Shown: piece after piece, positions 1-7,734 of the stretch
Layout of the letters: the number at the start of each line of letters is the position of its first letter
Position numbering within the stretch: the first letter of the stretch is position 1
NCBI RefSeq assembly: GCF_947039605.1
Contig: NZ_CAMQZG010000032.1
Span: 1 to 37,746 of the forward strand
Direction of reading: 5' to 3'
DNA from: an uncultured Clostridium sp.
Lineage (GTDB): Bacteria > Bacillota > Clostridia > Clostridiales > Clostridiaceae
DNA: 37,746 nucleotides
The notes under the pieces: generated by a model
Database searches by the model: none
Told to the model about the DNA's origin: nothing
The model's input: only the letters and a program-made list of their open reading frames with translations
Translations under genes and position numbers: made by a program

Positions 1-450
1 TAAAGGTGAAAGTTTAAAACCATTACTAATTAAACTATTTATAATTTTTACATTCTCTATTTGATTTGGATTATTTTGAATTATTGTATAAATTTTAGAG
101 TAAATATCAAGATTAATAGAATCTAGTAATTGCTTATCATTAAAAATTTTATTAAGTGAATCTATACTTGGTTCTTTTTTATAATCTACTTTAACACCTA
201 AATTAGAAAAGTTGTTTCTTAAAACAGTATTTAAATAATCTTGTATTAAAATTGAATTTTCACCAGTTACAGTTGTATTTCCAATATTAGTTTTATAAGT
301 GCTTATATTGATATCATTTGAGGAATAAAGTGGTACATAAGTTTTTTTTGCATAAGGTTGTTTTAATGAAAAAGATAATATACCAGCTAAGGCTAGACCT
401 ATGATAGCTATTATAGCGAGTGTTATATATGTTTTTTTAGTTGCATACAT
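1..450 (-). CDS. Partial anchored extracellular protein, unknown family
   Basis: This reading frame is open from an ATG at 450 down to the window edge, giving 150 codons with no stop, so the C-terminus is missing. A ribosome site (AAAGGATG) lies about 10 nt before the ATG. The first 30 residues are a short basic stretch and one hydrophobic segment (about residues 8-28), i.e. an uncleaved signal anchor or signal peptide. The rest is polar, rich in Asn, Ile, Ser and Lys, as in many clostridial secreted proteins. I do not recognise a family. It is transcribed divergently from the gene at 640, with about 190 nt between them. Confidence 0.7.
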   Translation of the reverse strand, partial: MYATKKTYITLAIIAIIGLALAGILSFSLKQPYAKKTYVPLYSSNDINISTYKTNIGNTTVTGENSILIQDYLNTVLRNNFSNLGVKVDYKKEPSIDSLNKIFNDKQLLDSINLDIYSKIYTIIQNNPNQIENVKIINSLISNGFKLSPL

Positions 451-585
451 TTTCTTTCATCCTTTCTTTTAGTTATTTATAATCTTGGAATTAAATGCTA
501 TATAAATTCAATATACTCTCAAATTATGACAAATGTAAAACATCTTTAAAGATTGAATATATAATATACTAAAATTTATGGATAA

Positions 586-594
586 TGGTATAAT
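586..594 (+). promoter_or_regulatory. Extended -10 promoter
   Basis: TGGTATAAT is a perfect -10 hexamer with the upstream TG of an extended -10 element. It lies about 45 nt before the ATG at 640. No good -35 is visible, which is usual for extended -10 promoters. Confidence 0.55.
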
Positions 595-639
595 TAGTAA
601 AATGTAATTTGATAGAAAGATTTGCAGATGGGGGAAAGT

Positions 640-942
640 ATGATTTATTTAATTATTGGTTTTAATATTTTAGTTACTATATTATCCTTTGTAGGAAGTA
701 TGTCTATGCTGGGTAAGGATAAGATGTATTTAGCATTAGCTCTTTCAATAGCTATATTTATATTATTAATGGTTATCACAGGACGAATATATGAAAAAAG
801 AAAAAATGGAATTAAGAAAAAGTCTAAAGAGGGAAGTAAATTAGGTGTTTTAGGAGAATGTGGTTGTGATGCTTTAGAATGTATTGATTGTGATGGAGTT
901 GATGGTTTAGATATATTTAATATATTTGATTGGTGCGATTAA
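640..942 (+). CDS. Small two-helix membrane protein with Cys-rich acidic tail
   Basis: The 100-residue protein begins with two likely membrane segments (about residues 1-22 and 29-49). A basic linker (about residues 52-72) follows, then an acidic tail with CGC, CIDC and a Cys near the C-terminus. The start at 640 is chosen because a GGGGGAAAG ribosome site sits just before it; in-frame TTG (622) and ATG (628) starts upstream lack one. The stop overlaps the ATG of the next gene (TAATG), so the two are translationally coupled. The CxC plus CxxC tail could bind a metal or form a redox pair; this is inference. I do not recognise the family. Confidence 0.7.
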   Translation: MIYLIIGFNILVTILSFVGSMSMLGKDKMYLALALSIAIFILLMVITGRIYEKRKNGIKKKSKEGSKLGVLGECGCDALECIDCDGVDGLDIFNIFDWCD

Positions 943-1357
943 TGGACAAGAAGCAGTTTATAATATTTTGTGGAGTGATAGCACTACTGAATTTAATATC
1001 TATAGGATTTCTAATCAAAAAAGATATATTTCCTTGCCATAAAAAAAAGAACGTTGTTATAAATTTATGCAAAATAGTGAATATAGAATCTGTAGCAGGT
1101 GTGTTAGTATTCTTTTAGGTGTGATGATGATTTTATTTTATCCAATAATTGAATTGGAAATCAGTATTATAGGAGGAGCTATTAATACCTTACTTATGCA
1201 AGTTCCAATGTTTCTTGATGGATATACTCAGCTTAGGAAAGTGAGAAAAAGTAATAATTATCTTAGAACGATAACAGGTTTTATATCAGGATGTGGAATT
1301 TCTATAGGGTTATATTCTGTAATGATTTTAATTTTTGATATTTTTTTCAGTTTATAA
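942..1357 (+). CDS. DUF2085-like membrane protein, frame broken at an A8 tract
   Basis: Two overlapping frames together make one protein. Frame 1 (942-1118) supplies an N-terminal membrane helix and CHKKK. Frame 2, entered by a -1 shift at 1041-1049, supplies ERCYKF, then the CSRC signature and two to three more helices to 1357. The joined order CH, about 18 residues, C-x2-C followed by a helix resembles the DUF2085 family (CH..P.RS...C.RC.GI). The break lies in eight A followed by G, which contains A AAA AAG read in the zero frame, the dnaX-type slippery heptamer. It may be programmed slippage, transcriptional slippage, a real mutation or a sequencing error. The fused product is about 139 aa, reasonable for the family. 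Confidence 0.6.
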
Positions 1358-1366
1358 ATAGTAAGA

Positions 1367-1405
1367 AACTTTTATAGTTAGGATAATAGCTATAAAAGTT
1401 TTTTT
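1367..1405 (+). terminator. Intrinsic terminator
   Basis: Perfect 11-bp stem AACTTTTATAG / CTATAAAAGTT (1367-1377 with 1390-1400) followed by a T run. It ends the two-gene unit above. Confidence 0.85.
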
Positions 1406-1521
1406 GTTTTAAATATTAACTAGAAGTTAGAAAAAAGTGAATGAAGAGTTAAATTATGATAAAGCATATAAAATACTTATTAATAGGTCTATACTTATTA
1501 GAGGAAATAGGGGGATAAAAT

Positions 1522-2154
1522 ATGAAAGATTTAAAAAAAGTATTTTTAAGGTTAATGGGTGGATTTATTTTATGTGCAAGTTCAACGGTTTTTATGCTTA
1601 ATTCAGGTTTAGGATTATCACCTTGGGATGTTTTTCATCAAGGGGTTTCAGAGAATATAGGAATTACTCTTGGGACGGCAAGTGTTCTAGTTAGTATTTT
1701 ACTTTTGGGTGTTGGAGCAATTCTTGGGCAAAAACTTGGACTTGGGACTGTGTTAAATATGATTATAATAGGGCCTATTATAGATTTTATTATATATATA
1801 GATATAATTCCAAAGTCTACGAATATTTTAACAGGTAGTATTATGATGATAATAGGAATGCTTACTATGGGATTTGGATGTTATCTTTATATAGGGTGTG
1901 GGCTTGGCTGTGGACCAAGAGATGGAGTCATGATAGCACTTAGCAAAAAGTTTAATATGCAAATTAAAGTTATAAGAGGACTTATAGAAGTTACTGTCTT
2001 AACTTTAGGATTTATTTTAGGGGGAAGTGTAGGTCTTGGAACATTTATATCTGCAATAGGTCTAGGGTATTGTCTTCAATTTGTATTTAAGCTTAAAAAA
2101 TTTGAGGTGGAAAAAGTTATACACAAATCATTGAAAGAGAGTTTGGTAGGTTAA
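1522..2154 (+). CDS. YczE/YyaS/YitT-type integral membrane protein
   Basis: This 210-residue protein has five likely membrane helices. Its N-terminus has the LNSGLGLSPWDVFHQG stretch, and a later GCGLGCGPRDG motif has the same helix-breaking character; both are typical of the YczE/YyaS/YitT (COG2364) family, where the two halves are internal repeats. Family members are membrane proteins of unknown substrate, often near transcriptional regulators. A GGGGGAT ribosome site lies just before the ATG. It stands alone, between terminators on both sides. Confidence in the family is high, in any function low. Confidence 0.85.
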   Translation: MKDLKKVFLRLMGGFILCASSTVFMLNSGLGLSPWDVFHQGVSENIGITLGTASVLVSILLLGVGAILGQKLGLGTVLNMIIIGPIIDFIIYIDIIPKSTNILTGSIMMIIGMLTMGFGCYLYIGCGLGCGPRDGVMIALSKKFNMQIKVIRGLIEVTVLTLGFILGGSVGLGTFISAIGLGYCLQFVFKLKKFEVEKVIHKSLKESLVG

Positions 2155-2206
2155 GAAGTAAATGGGATAAATAGAAAAAACTTTAATTACGAGTTAATAT
2201 ATTTTT

Positions 2207-2236
2207 AAGAGATGTGTAAAAGCTTCTCTTTTTTTA
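2207..2236 (+). terminator. Weak intrinsic terminator
   Basis: Short stem AAGAGA / TCTCTT (2207-2212 with 2225-2230) followed by a T run, 50 nt after the YczE-like gene. Confidence 0.5.
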
Positions 2237-2257
2237 TTTATCAAAATACGATTTTTC

Positions 2258-2266
2258 TGATATACT
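2258..2266 (+). promoter_or_regulatory. Extended -10 promoter for the HxlR gene
   Basis: TGATATACT carries TG plus a TATACT hexamer, 53 nt before the ATG at 2320. No clear -35. The leader carries a tandem-like GTTAGAAAA / GTTTAGAAAA repeat that could be a binding site. Confidence 0.5.
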
Positions 2267-2319
2267 ACTAGCAAAGTTAGAAAAAGTTTAGAAAACGGTC
2301 TACAAACTAAGGAGAGAAG

Positions 2320-2697
2320 ATGAGTAAAAGATTACTAGAAAAAAACTATAACTGCCACTTTGAACTTACATTAGATATTATAGGTGGAAAGTGGAAGCCT
2401 ATAATTATGTATTATATAGGTGAAAAAAAGGTATTAAGATATGGAGAACTTAAAAAGTGTATACCAAGCATTAATGAGAGAATGCTTACAAGACAATTAA
2501 GAGAACTTGAAGAGGATAAACTTATAAATAGAGAAGTATATAGGGAAGTTCCACCAAGAGTTGAATATTCATTAACAGAGGTTGGACAAACTGTTATACC
2601 TGTTTTGAACTCACTAAGAAATTGGGGACTTACATATAATGATATTTATAAAGTAGTTAATATAGAAAAAGGTTTAAAAGCTTGTGAAGAAGAATAA
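2320..2697 (+). CDS. HxlR-family winged-helix regulator
   Basis: This 125-residue protein is a single HxlR winged helix. It has the family opening, an N-terminal Cys followed by DIIGGKWKPIIMYYI, then the recognition helix region INERMLTRQLRELEEDKLI and the wing RVEYSLTEVG. HxlR proteins such as YodB and HypR sense electrophiles or disulfide stress through an N-terminal Cys; here that is C12. A strong AAGGAG site precedes the ATG. The next gene is a flavin oxidoreductase, the kind of gene these regulators usually control, so it may regulate that gene. The genes have separate promoters. Confidence 0.92.
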   Translation: MSKRLLEKNYNCHFELTLDIIGGKWKPIIMYYIGEKKVLRYGELKKCIPSINERMLTRQLRELEEDKLINREVYREVPPRVEYSLTEVGQTVIPVLNSLRNWGLTYNDIYKVVNIEKGLKACEEE

Positions 2698-2711
2698 AAA
2701 TTTGAAATTAG

Positions 2712-2747
2712 AAGATACTAATAATAGAAGATTGGTATCTTTTTTTG
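2712..2747 (+). terminator. Intrinsic terminator
   Basis: AAGATACTAAT (2712-2722) pairs with ATTGGTATCTT (2731-2741), 11 bp with one G-U, followed by a T run. It ends the HxlR gene. Confidence 0.85.
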
Positions 2748-2785
2748 TGAGATAAAAAGTATTTATAGCAATAAATGGCTTAAAA

Positions 2786-2806
2786 ACTAAATACTTTACT
2801 TTTAGT
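2786..2806 (+). promoter_or_regulatory. Possible HxlR operator
   Basis: ACTAAA (2786-2791) and TTTAGT (2801-2806) form an inverted repeat with 9 nt between, 25 nt upstream of the -35 of the flavin oxidoreductase. Size and place fit a regulator site, but AT-rich DNA gives such repeats by chance. Confidence 0.3.
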
Positions 2807-2831
2807 AGGTATAGGCTAAAAATATCGGTAC

Positions 2832-2861
2832 TTGCTTAAAACTTCATAAAAGATATATAAT
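2832..2861 (+). promoter_or_regulatory. Sigma-A promoter of the flavin oxidoreductase
   Basis: TTGCTT (2832-2837), 18-nt spacer, perfect TATAAT (2856-2861). The leader to the ATG is about 70 nt. Confidence 0.65.
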
Positions 2862-2939
2862 TTATTCATAGACAGAGAGAAAACAAAAGGTAATTTAATA
2901 TAAATAGAAAATATACAAAAGACGAAAGAGGTAAAAATA

Positions 2940-4034
2940 ATGAAAGAATTTAAATTAAATAATAAAGTAACTCTTAAAAATAAATTTGTAATGGCACCAA
3001 TGACAGATTGGTCAGCAAATTTAGATTTGACAGTTTCAGATGAAGAGGCACAGTATTATAATGAAAGATCAAAAGAAGTTGGTATGGTTGTTACAGGATG
3101 TACTTTCTTTGAAAAAAATGGTCAAGGATTTGATAATGAATTTTTTGCAGGAAGTGATGAGTTTATTCCATCTCTTAAAAAACTTGCAGATTCAATAAAA
3201 GATGGTGGTGCTAAAGCTATTCTTCAGATATTCCATGCAGGAAGAATGGGGAATGCTAATGAGCATGAACTTGTAAGTGCTTCAGCAGTTAAAGCAAAGT
3301 ATAACTTATTTGGACCAGTTGAAAATATGCCAGAGCCAAGAGCTTTAACAAATGATGAAATCTTAGCATTTATAGATGGTTTTTATAATACAGTTAAAAG
3401 AGCTATAAAAGCAGGATTTGATGGAGTAGAAATACATGGAGCAAACACATATTTAATTCAACAATTCTTCTCACCAAACTCAAATAGAAGAGATGACATG
3501 TGGGGTGGAAATCTTGAAAATAGAATGAGATTACCGCTTGAGATTCTTAAAGTTACAAACAAAGCTAAGGCAGAACTTGCAAATAAAGATTTTATAGTGG
3601 GATATAGATTCTCACCAGAAGAAAGAGAAGTTCCAGGGATATCATTAGAGGATACTCTTGCACTTGTAGATAGACTTTCAAATGAGGACTTAGATTATTT
3701 AAGTGTTTCACTTGGAGTTTATAATGCAACAAGTATAGCTGATGAAAATGTTATTATAGGTGAAAAATTAATAGAAAAAATAAATGGTAGAAAACCACTT
3801 ATTGGAGTAGGAATGATTTCTTCAAAAGAAAGTATAGAAGAAGCACAAAAAGTTGGCTATGATATGTTAGCTGTTGGTCATGCACTTGTTACAGATGCAA
3901 AATGGCTAAGTAAAACTATGAATGGACAGGTAGCAGAGGATTCTGTGTATAAAGAAAACTTTAGAGAACAATTTATACCAACAAATATGGGGAATGTTTT
4001 AGTTAATTCTCAAGGTTGGTTTAAAGTAAAGTAA
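2940..4034 (+). CDS. Old-yellow-enzyme family NADH:flavin oxidoreductase
   Basis: This 364-residue protein is a complete FMN-dependent TIM barrel of the old yellow enzyme family. Visible marks are the N-terminal FVMAPMTDW strand, QIFHAGRMG, the HGAN motif in VEIHGANTYLIQQF that holds the substrate, SPNSNRRDDMWGGN, and the late phosphate-binding strand GVGMISS with a following AVGHALV. The length and motifs resemble B. subtilis YqiG-type members. These enzymes reduce activated C=C bonds of quinones, enals and other electrophiles using NAD(P)H. The ribosome site is GAGGT. Its neighbours (HxlR, TetR, peroxiredoxin-like) point to a role in electrophile or oxidative defence. Confidence 0.92.
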   Translation: MKEFKLNNKVTLKNKFVMAPMTDWSANLDLTVSDEEAQYYNERSKEVGMVVTGCTFFEKNGQGFDNEFFAGSDEFIPSLKKLADSIKDGGAKAILQIFHAGRMGNANEHELVSASAVKAKYNLFGPVENMPEPRALTNDEILAFIDGFYNTVKRAIKAGFDGVEIHGANTYLIQQFFSPNSNRRDDMWGGNLENRMRLPLEILKVTNKAKAELANKDFIVGYRFSPEEREVPGISLEDTLALVDRLSNEDLDYLSVSLGVYNATSIADENVIIGEKLIEKINGRKPLIGVGMISSKESIEEAQKVGYDMLAVGHALVTDAKWLSKTMNGQVAEDSVYKENFREQFIPTNMGNVLVNSQGWFKVK

Positions 4035-4061
4035 GAATTGTTTAAACTTAATAAATTGAGT

Positions 4062-4100
4062 AATTTTAATCGATATAATATGTATCGATTAAAATTATTT
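4062..4100 (+). terminator. Strong hairpin terminator
   Basis: A perfect 14-bp stem (4062-4075 with 4083-4096) around a 7-nt loop follows the flavin oxidoreductase. Its right arm ends right at the -35 of the tetR promoter. The T run is short (ATTT), so termination may be incomplete. Confidence 0.65.
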
Positions 4101-4127
4101 GACAAATATGACGACTGGTCATATAAT
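4099..4127 (+). promoter_or_regulatory. Near-consensus promoter of tetR-like gene
   Basis: Perfect TTGACA (4099-4104), 17-nt spacer, perfect TATAAT (4122-4127). The expected transcription start, about 7 nt after the -10, falls on the ATG at 4134, so the mRNA should have essentially no leader. Confidence 0.85.
4106..4124 (+). promoter_or_regulatory. TetR operator copy 1
   Basis: ATATGAC, GACTG, GTCATAT: perfect 7-bp arms around 5 nt. It fills the promoter spacer and overlaps the -10, so bound repressor would block RNA polymerase. An almost identical copy lies at 4740. Confidence 0.85.
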
Positions 4128-4133
4128 TAAGAC

Positions 4134-4718
4134 ATGGATAAGAAATCAATAAAAAAAAGAGAAATAATAGAAAAATCTATAGGAGTTATATTTGAAAAGG
4201 GATATAATGGTGCAGGTGTTAAGGATTTAGCAGATGCAGCAGGAATACCTAAAGGTTCTATTTACAATTATTTTTTAAATAAACAAGATTATTTAGAAGC
4301 GGTTTTAATTTATTATTATGAAAAGAGTAATGAGGAACAATTCAAAATTTTAGAAGATAAAAATATTGAGCCTTTGAATAGAATTAAAGAATTTTTTAGT
4401 TTTTTAATCAATGGACTAGATGAAGAAGATTTTAAAAAGGGTTGTTTACTTGGAAAAATTACGCAAGAAGTTAGTGGTGTAAATGATGAAATAAGAAAAA
4501 TCACAGAAGAACTTCAAGATAAAATAATAGCTAAAATAGCAATAAATATTAAAGAGGCTAAAGTATTAAAAGTAATAGATTCAAATATTGACGAGTATGT
4601 TCTAGCAGAAGGAATATATAATACTTGGCAGGGTACGCTTATAAGACTAAAATCAACAAGAAGAAAAGAAACACTTAATAACTTTTATAGAGTTCTAAAT
4701 GAAGTTCTACTAAAATAG
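4134..4718 (+). CDS. TetR/AcrR-family transcriptional repressor
   Basis: This 194-residue protein has a classic TetR N-terminal DNA-binding domain (about residues 6-55): KKREIIEKSIGVIFEKGYNG, then VKDLADAAGIPKGSIYNYF with the recognition helix. The C-terminal domain (about 60-194) is a helical ligand and dimer domain with no assignable ligand. No ribosome site lies before the ATG, and the -10 box ends only 6 nt upstream, so the transcript is probably leaderless. Paired palindromes before this gene and before the peroxiredoxin-like gene are its likely operators, predicting autoregulation and control of the downstream gene. Resemblance to regulators of quinone and drug stress is general only. 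Confidence 0.92.
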   Translation: MDKKSIKKREIIEKSIGVIFEKGYNGAGVKDLADAAGIPKGSIYNYFLNKQDYLEAVLIYYYEKSNEEQFKILEDKNIEPLNRIKEFFSFLINGLDEEDFKKGCLLGKITQEVSGVNDEIRKITEELQDKIIAKIAINIKEAKVLKVIDSNIDEYVLAEGIYNTWQGTLIRLKSTRRKETLNNFYRVLNEVLLK

Positions 4719-4739
4719 AACTTTTATTTCAGATAAATC

Positions 4740-4758
4740 ATATGACGACCGGTCATAT
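4740..4758 (+). promoter_or_regulatory. TetR operator copy 2
   Basis: ATATGAC, GACCG, GTCATAT differs from copy 1 in a single base of the 5-nt centre. By analogy the -10 would be TATAGA at its right edge, with a poor -35. The peroxiredoxin-like gene starts 64 nt downstream. Confidence 0.85.
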
Positions 4759-4821
4759 AGATATTAAAAAGATTAATGGAAATACTAATAATAAATATAG
4801 AGAATAAAGGAGAAATTAAAG

Positions 4822-5457
4822 ATGAATTTATCAGAAAAATTAGAGGAATTAGGAAAAAAATCAAGCGAGAAAATGCCAAAAGAAATACAAAATCTTTTTA
4901 TGGATGCTACTAAGAATTTAAAAGCAACTAGTATTGAAGAAAATGCTTTAAAGGTTGGAGATATAGCTCCAAAATTTATATTAAAAAATGCATATGGAAA
5001 AGAATTTACTTCAGAAGCAGTTTTAAAGAATGGACCACTTGTTATTAATTTTTATAGAGGAAAGTGGTGTCCTTATTGTAACTTAGAGTTACAGGAATAT
5101 AGTGGGGCTATTGAGAAGATAAAAGAACTTGGAGCAACATTTATAGCTATATCACCAGAGCTTCCAGATGAAACTTTTTCAGATAAAATTCCATTTGATA
5201 TTTTAAGTGATAAAGGAAGTAAAGTAGCAAAAGATTTTAAAATAGTTTTTGAAGTGAGTGAGAAAGTAGAAGGAATTTATAAGAGTTTTGGAATTGATAT
5301 TGAAAAAAGTAATGGCGATGATAGTCATGAATTACCAATGCCAGCAACATATATTATAGATAAAGATGGAAAGATAGTATTATCATTTGTTAATGCAGAT
5401 TATACAAAGAGATTAGATGTAGAAACTGTTTTAGATAAATTAAAAGAACTTAAATAA
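4822..5457 (+). CDS. Peroxiredoxin-like (AhpC/TSA superfamily) protein
   Basis: This 211-residue protein has an AhpC/TSA thioredoxin fold (about residues 45-210) after a 40-residue helical N-terminal extension. The active site is FYRGKWCPYCN with C83 and C86, the arrangement of the PRX-like group rather than typical 2-Cys AhpC. VINFYRG, FIAISPE and PMPATYIIDKDG are the expected fold strands. Members reduce peroxides or act as thiol oxidoreductases; the substrate is unknown. A strong AAGGAG site precedes the ATG. A TetR operator 64 nt upstream suggests control by the upstream regulator, together forming a stress-response pair. Confidence 0.88.
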   Translation: MNLSEKLEELGKKSSEKMPKEIQNLFMDATKNLKATSIEENALKVGDIAPKFILKNAYGKEFTSEAVLKNGPLVINFYRGKWCPYCNLELQEYSGAIEKIKELGATFIAISPELPDETFSDKIPFDILSDKGSKVAKDFKIVFEVSEKVEGIYKSFGIDIEKSNGDDSHELPMPATYIIDKDGKIVLSFVNADYTKRLDVETVLDKLKELK

Positions 5458-5487
5458 AATTAATTTATCTAAAAAAAGTAAAATAGC

Positions 5488-5546
5488 AAAAGGACTATAT
5501 TTAATATGGTAAGATTTTATTCTTACTCATTAAATATAGTCCTTTT
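5488..5546. terminator. Bidirectional terminator
   Basis: An 18-bp perfect outer stem (5488-5505 with 5529-5546) with a further inner GTAAGA / TCTTAC pairing. It lies between the convergent peroxiredoxin-like and FUSC-type genes and has A and T flanks suiting both strands. Confidence 0.85.
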
Positions 5547-5553
5547 ATAGTTT

Positions 5554-7446
5554 TTAGTTATTTTTAAGAATTTTCCTTGATGTATCATTAAGTTCAATAA
5601 GTGATATAAGGATTAATTTCTTATCTATGTTATCAATTTCTTTTAAGTAATTTAATTTAGTTTTTGAATTAAATTCATTATTTTTAAGTTTTAAAATTAC
5701 CTTTTCAAAATATTCTTTATCAGTAGTGCTTATATTATAGGTATCTAGCAGCTTATTTAATTCATAAGCTGTTGTAATAAATGATAGCTTATAATTATGG
5801 CGAATAAGATAATTATTATCTAAATTGAGTTTAGTAGATACAACTATATTATTTTTAATAGTTGAATCTATTTGAGAAATTAAAATATAAATAGTGTTTA
5901 TATAATTATTAAGCTTATCTTTTTCTAATATAATATCTAAATTAGAAATTAAATCTTTTATAAGATTATCAGATACTTCTGTAAGGTTTGCATTTGCTTT
6001 AATAGAGTCATATTTAAATAAAAATGAATTTATTAAAAGAGCAATTCCAGCTCCTATCAAAATAAGAACAACCCTTTCTAAGCTAAGTATAAGTGGTGAG
6101 CTAGATATACTTGAAAATCCTGAAATTGGACCTCCAATTAAAATAGCAGCGCCAATTGCAGATGAAGTTACACTTATCATTTTCTGTCTATAAGTTATAC
6201 AGTACATATTAGCATATCCAGCAATAATAACTAAAATCCCTCTAATAGTCATGTTTTTAACTAAGGAGAAAATTATAGCAATAAGAATAGCACCTATTAT
6301 TGTAGCGATTATTCTATCTTTAGTTTTTGATTTAGTCATTTCAAGAATCGGGCTTGTAAGTGATACAACAGTATACATTATCCATCTTCCTTGATATAAA
6401 TCAAAGTATTGCATTATGAAACAAGCAATAGAAACAGCAAGTGCTACTCTTATTGAATATGTAAGTTTTATAGAATTAAATTTTATGTTTTTAAGTCCAT
6501 ATATATCATTTTTAATGATATTTGGAGTTTGTTTTATAATATGTGGTTTATTTATTAAATCAAGTGAATCATTTAAAAGTATTACAGCAGATAAAAATTG
6601 AAGATTATCAATATTTATGGAATCTGCATAAGTAGTTTTTAAGGATTCGATATATAAATCAAAGTTTTCTTTTTCATATTTTTCAATAGAAAGTTTTAGT
6701 ATTTTTATCACAGACTTTACATGAATAATCAATTCTATATTAGTTTTAACAGAAGATTTATCTAAAAGTAAGTTTATTTTTTCTATGGCAACTAGTAAAT
6801 CTAATCTATGTTGTCCATTTGAAGTAATATAAAAATGTTTTGATTTTTTGTCATATATTATATTTTTTAGAGTTAAGCATAGCTTTTCTATATTAGAATT
6901 TATCTCAGTAGTAGCTTGTCCATCTTCTAATAATATAACTTTATTAGAAAGTAAATCTATTAGATTAGAAAAAATTTTAGTTCCTGATTTCTCAATTTTA
7001 TTTTTATTTATTAAGAACTGAGGAAGTATTATACTAATAGCTCCAATAATTAGTGCAAGTAGTCTTAGGGGCATAGCGCTAATAGTTACTGGGTATGCTA
7101 GTAGAAATAAATAAAGTAATGTAAATGGTATATACATTGGCGATTTTAGGACATGTCCAAAAGAGTAGCTTATTAAAAATACTACTAAAAAATTTAAAGG
7201 TATAGCAATCCATATATGACTTGCAGATATAAATGAGCTAATACCAATTAATATATAAAATCCAATTATTCCAATAGAGTTTCTTTTTATATCACCAGTT
7301 AAATCACGACCAAGATACATTAAAAGTCCTGTTATAGACATTACAGCTATAAGAATATTTATATCTCCAAAAACAAATTTGAAGCTAAATATATAAGCCA
7401 TAATAAAGATAAATAGTATTGTATTATTTATTATTAGTTTTTTCAT
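5554..7446 (-). CDS. FUSC-family integral membrane protein
   Basis: This 630-residue protein has the two-block design of FUSC / aromatic acid exporter-like proteins. A first group of membrane helices spans about residues 1-150, a hydrophilic helical region spans about 155-325, and a second group spans about 330-470. The second block opens with SIRVALAVSIACFIMQYF and contains TKDRIIATIIGAILIAIIF, which fits the FUSC_2 signature. A soluble helical C-terminus follows (about 475-630). The family includes suspected efflux proteins for aromatic acids and toxic compounds; no substrate can be named. The AGGTGA site lies 6 nt before the ATG. It is a single-gene unit. Confidence 0.8.
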   Translation of the reverse strand: MKKLIINNTILFIFIMAYIFSFKFVFGDINILIAVMSITGLLMYLGRDLTGDIKRNSIGIIGFYILIGISSFISASHIWIAIPLNFLVVFLISYSFGHVLKSPMYIPFTLLYLFLLAYPVTISAMPLRLLALIIGAISIILPQFLINKNKIEKSGTKIFSNLIDLLSNKVILLEDGQATTEINSNIEKLCLTLKNIIYDKKSKHFYITSNGQHRLDLLVAIEKINLLLDKSSVKTNIELIIHVKSVIKILKLSIEKYEKENFDLYIESLKTTYADSINIDNLQFLSAVILLNDSLDLINKPHIIKQTPNIIKNDIYGLKNIKFNSIKLTYSIRVALAVSIACFIMQYFDLYQGRWIMYTVVSLTSPILEMTKSKTKDRIIATIIGAILIAIIFSLVKNMTIRGILVIIAGYANMYCITYRQKMISVTSSAIGAAILIGGPISGFSSISSSPLILSLERVVLILIGAGIALLINSFLFKYDSIKANANLTEVSDNLIKDLISNLDIILEKDKLNNYINTIYILISQIDSTIKNNIVVSTKLNLDNNYLIRHNYKLSFITTAYELNKLLDTYNISTTDKEYFEKVILKLKNNEFNSKTKLNYLKEIDNIDKKLILISLIELNDTSRKILKNN

Positions 7447-7671
7447 TTGTTCACCTACTTGTTAAATTTGAAGAAAAAGCATTGAGGAGTATATCATGAT
7501 AATTCTTTATTAATCAAATTAAATATAAAAATATAAAAATTGAAATGTGAATTTTAAATGAATAAAAATAATAGAATAATTAATATTTAGCTTATTTATT
7601 ATTAATTATGTGTAGATATATACAAATAGATAATAAAATTGTATTTTAAATTTATTCTTAGAAAAGTTGTG

Positions 7672-7680
7672 TGATATACT
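7672..7680 (+). promoter_or_regulatory. Extended -10 promoter of the DUF975 gene
   Basis: TGATATACT, the same element as before the HxlR gene, 55 nt upstream of the ATG at 7735. Confidence 0.5.
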
Positions 7681-7690
7681 AAGGTAAATA

Positions 7691-7718
7691 TTATTAAATA
7701 ATAATTATTATTTAATAA
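7691..7718 (+). promoter_or_regulatory. Perfect 28-bp palindrome before the ribosome site
   Basis: Two 14-nt arms (7691-7704 and 7705-7718) are exact reverse complements with no spacer. It begins about where the transcript should start and ends 2 nt before GGAG. It could be a repressor site or an RNA hairpin that shields the 5' end or the ribosome site. All 28 bases are A or T. Confidence 0.55.
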
Positions 7719-7734
7719 AAGGAGAGGTTTTTTT

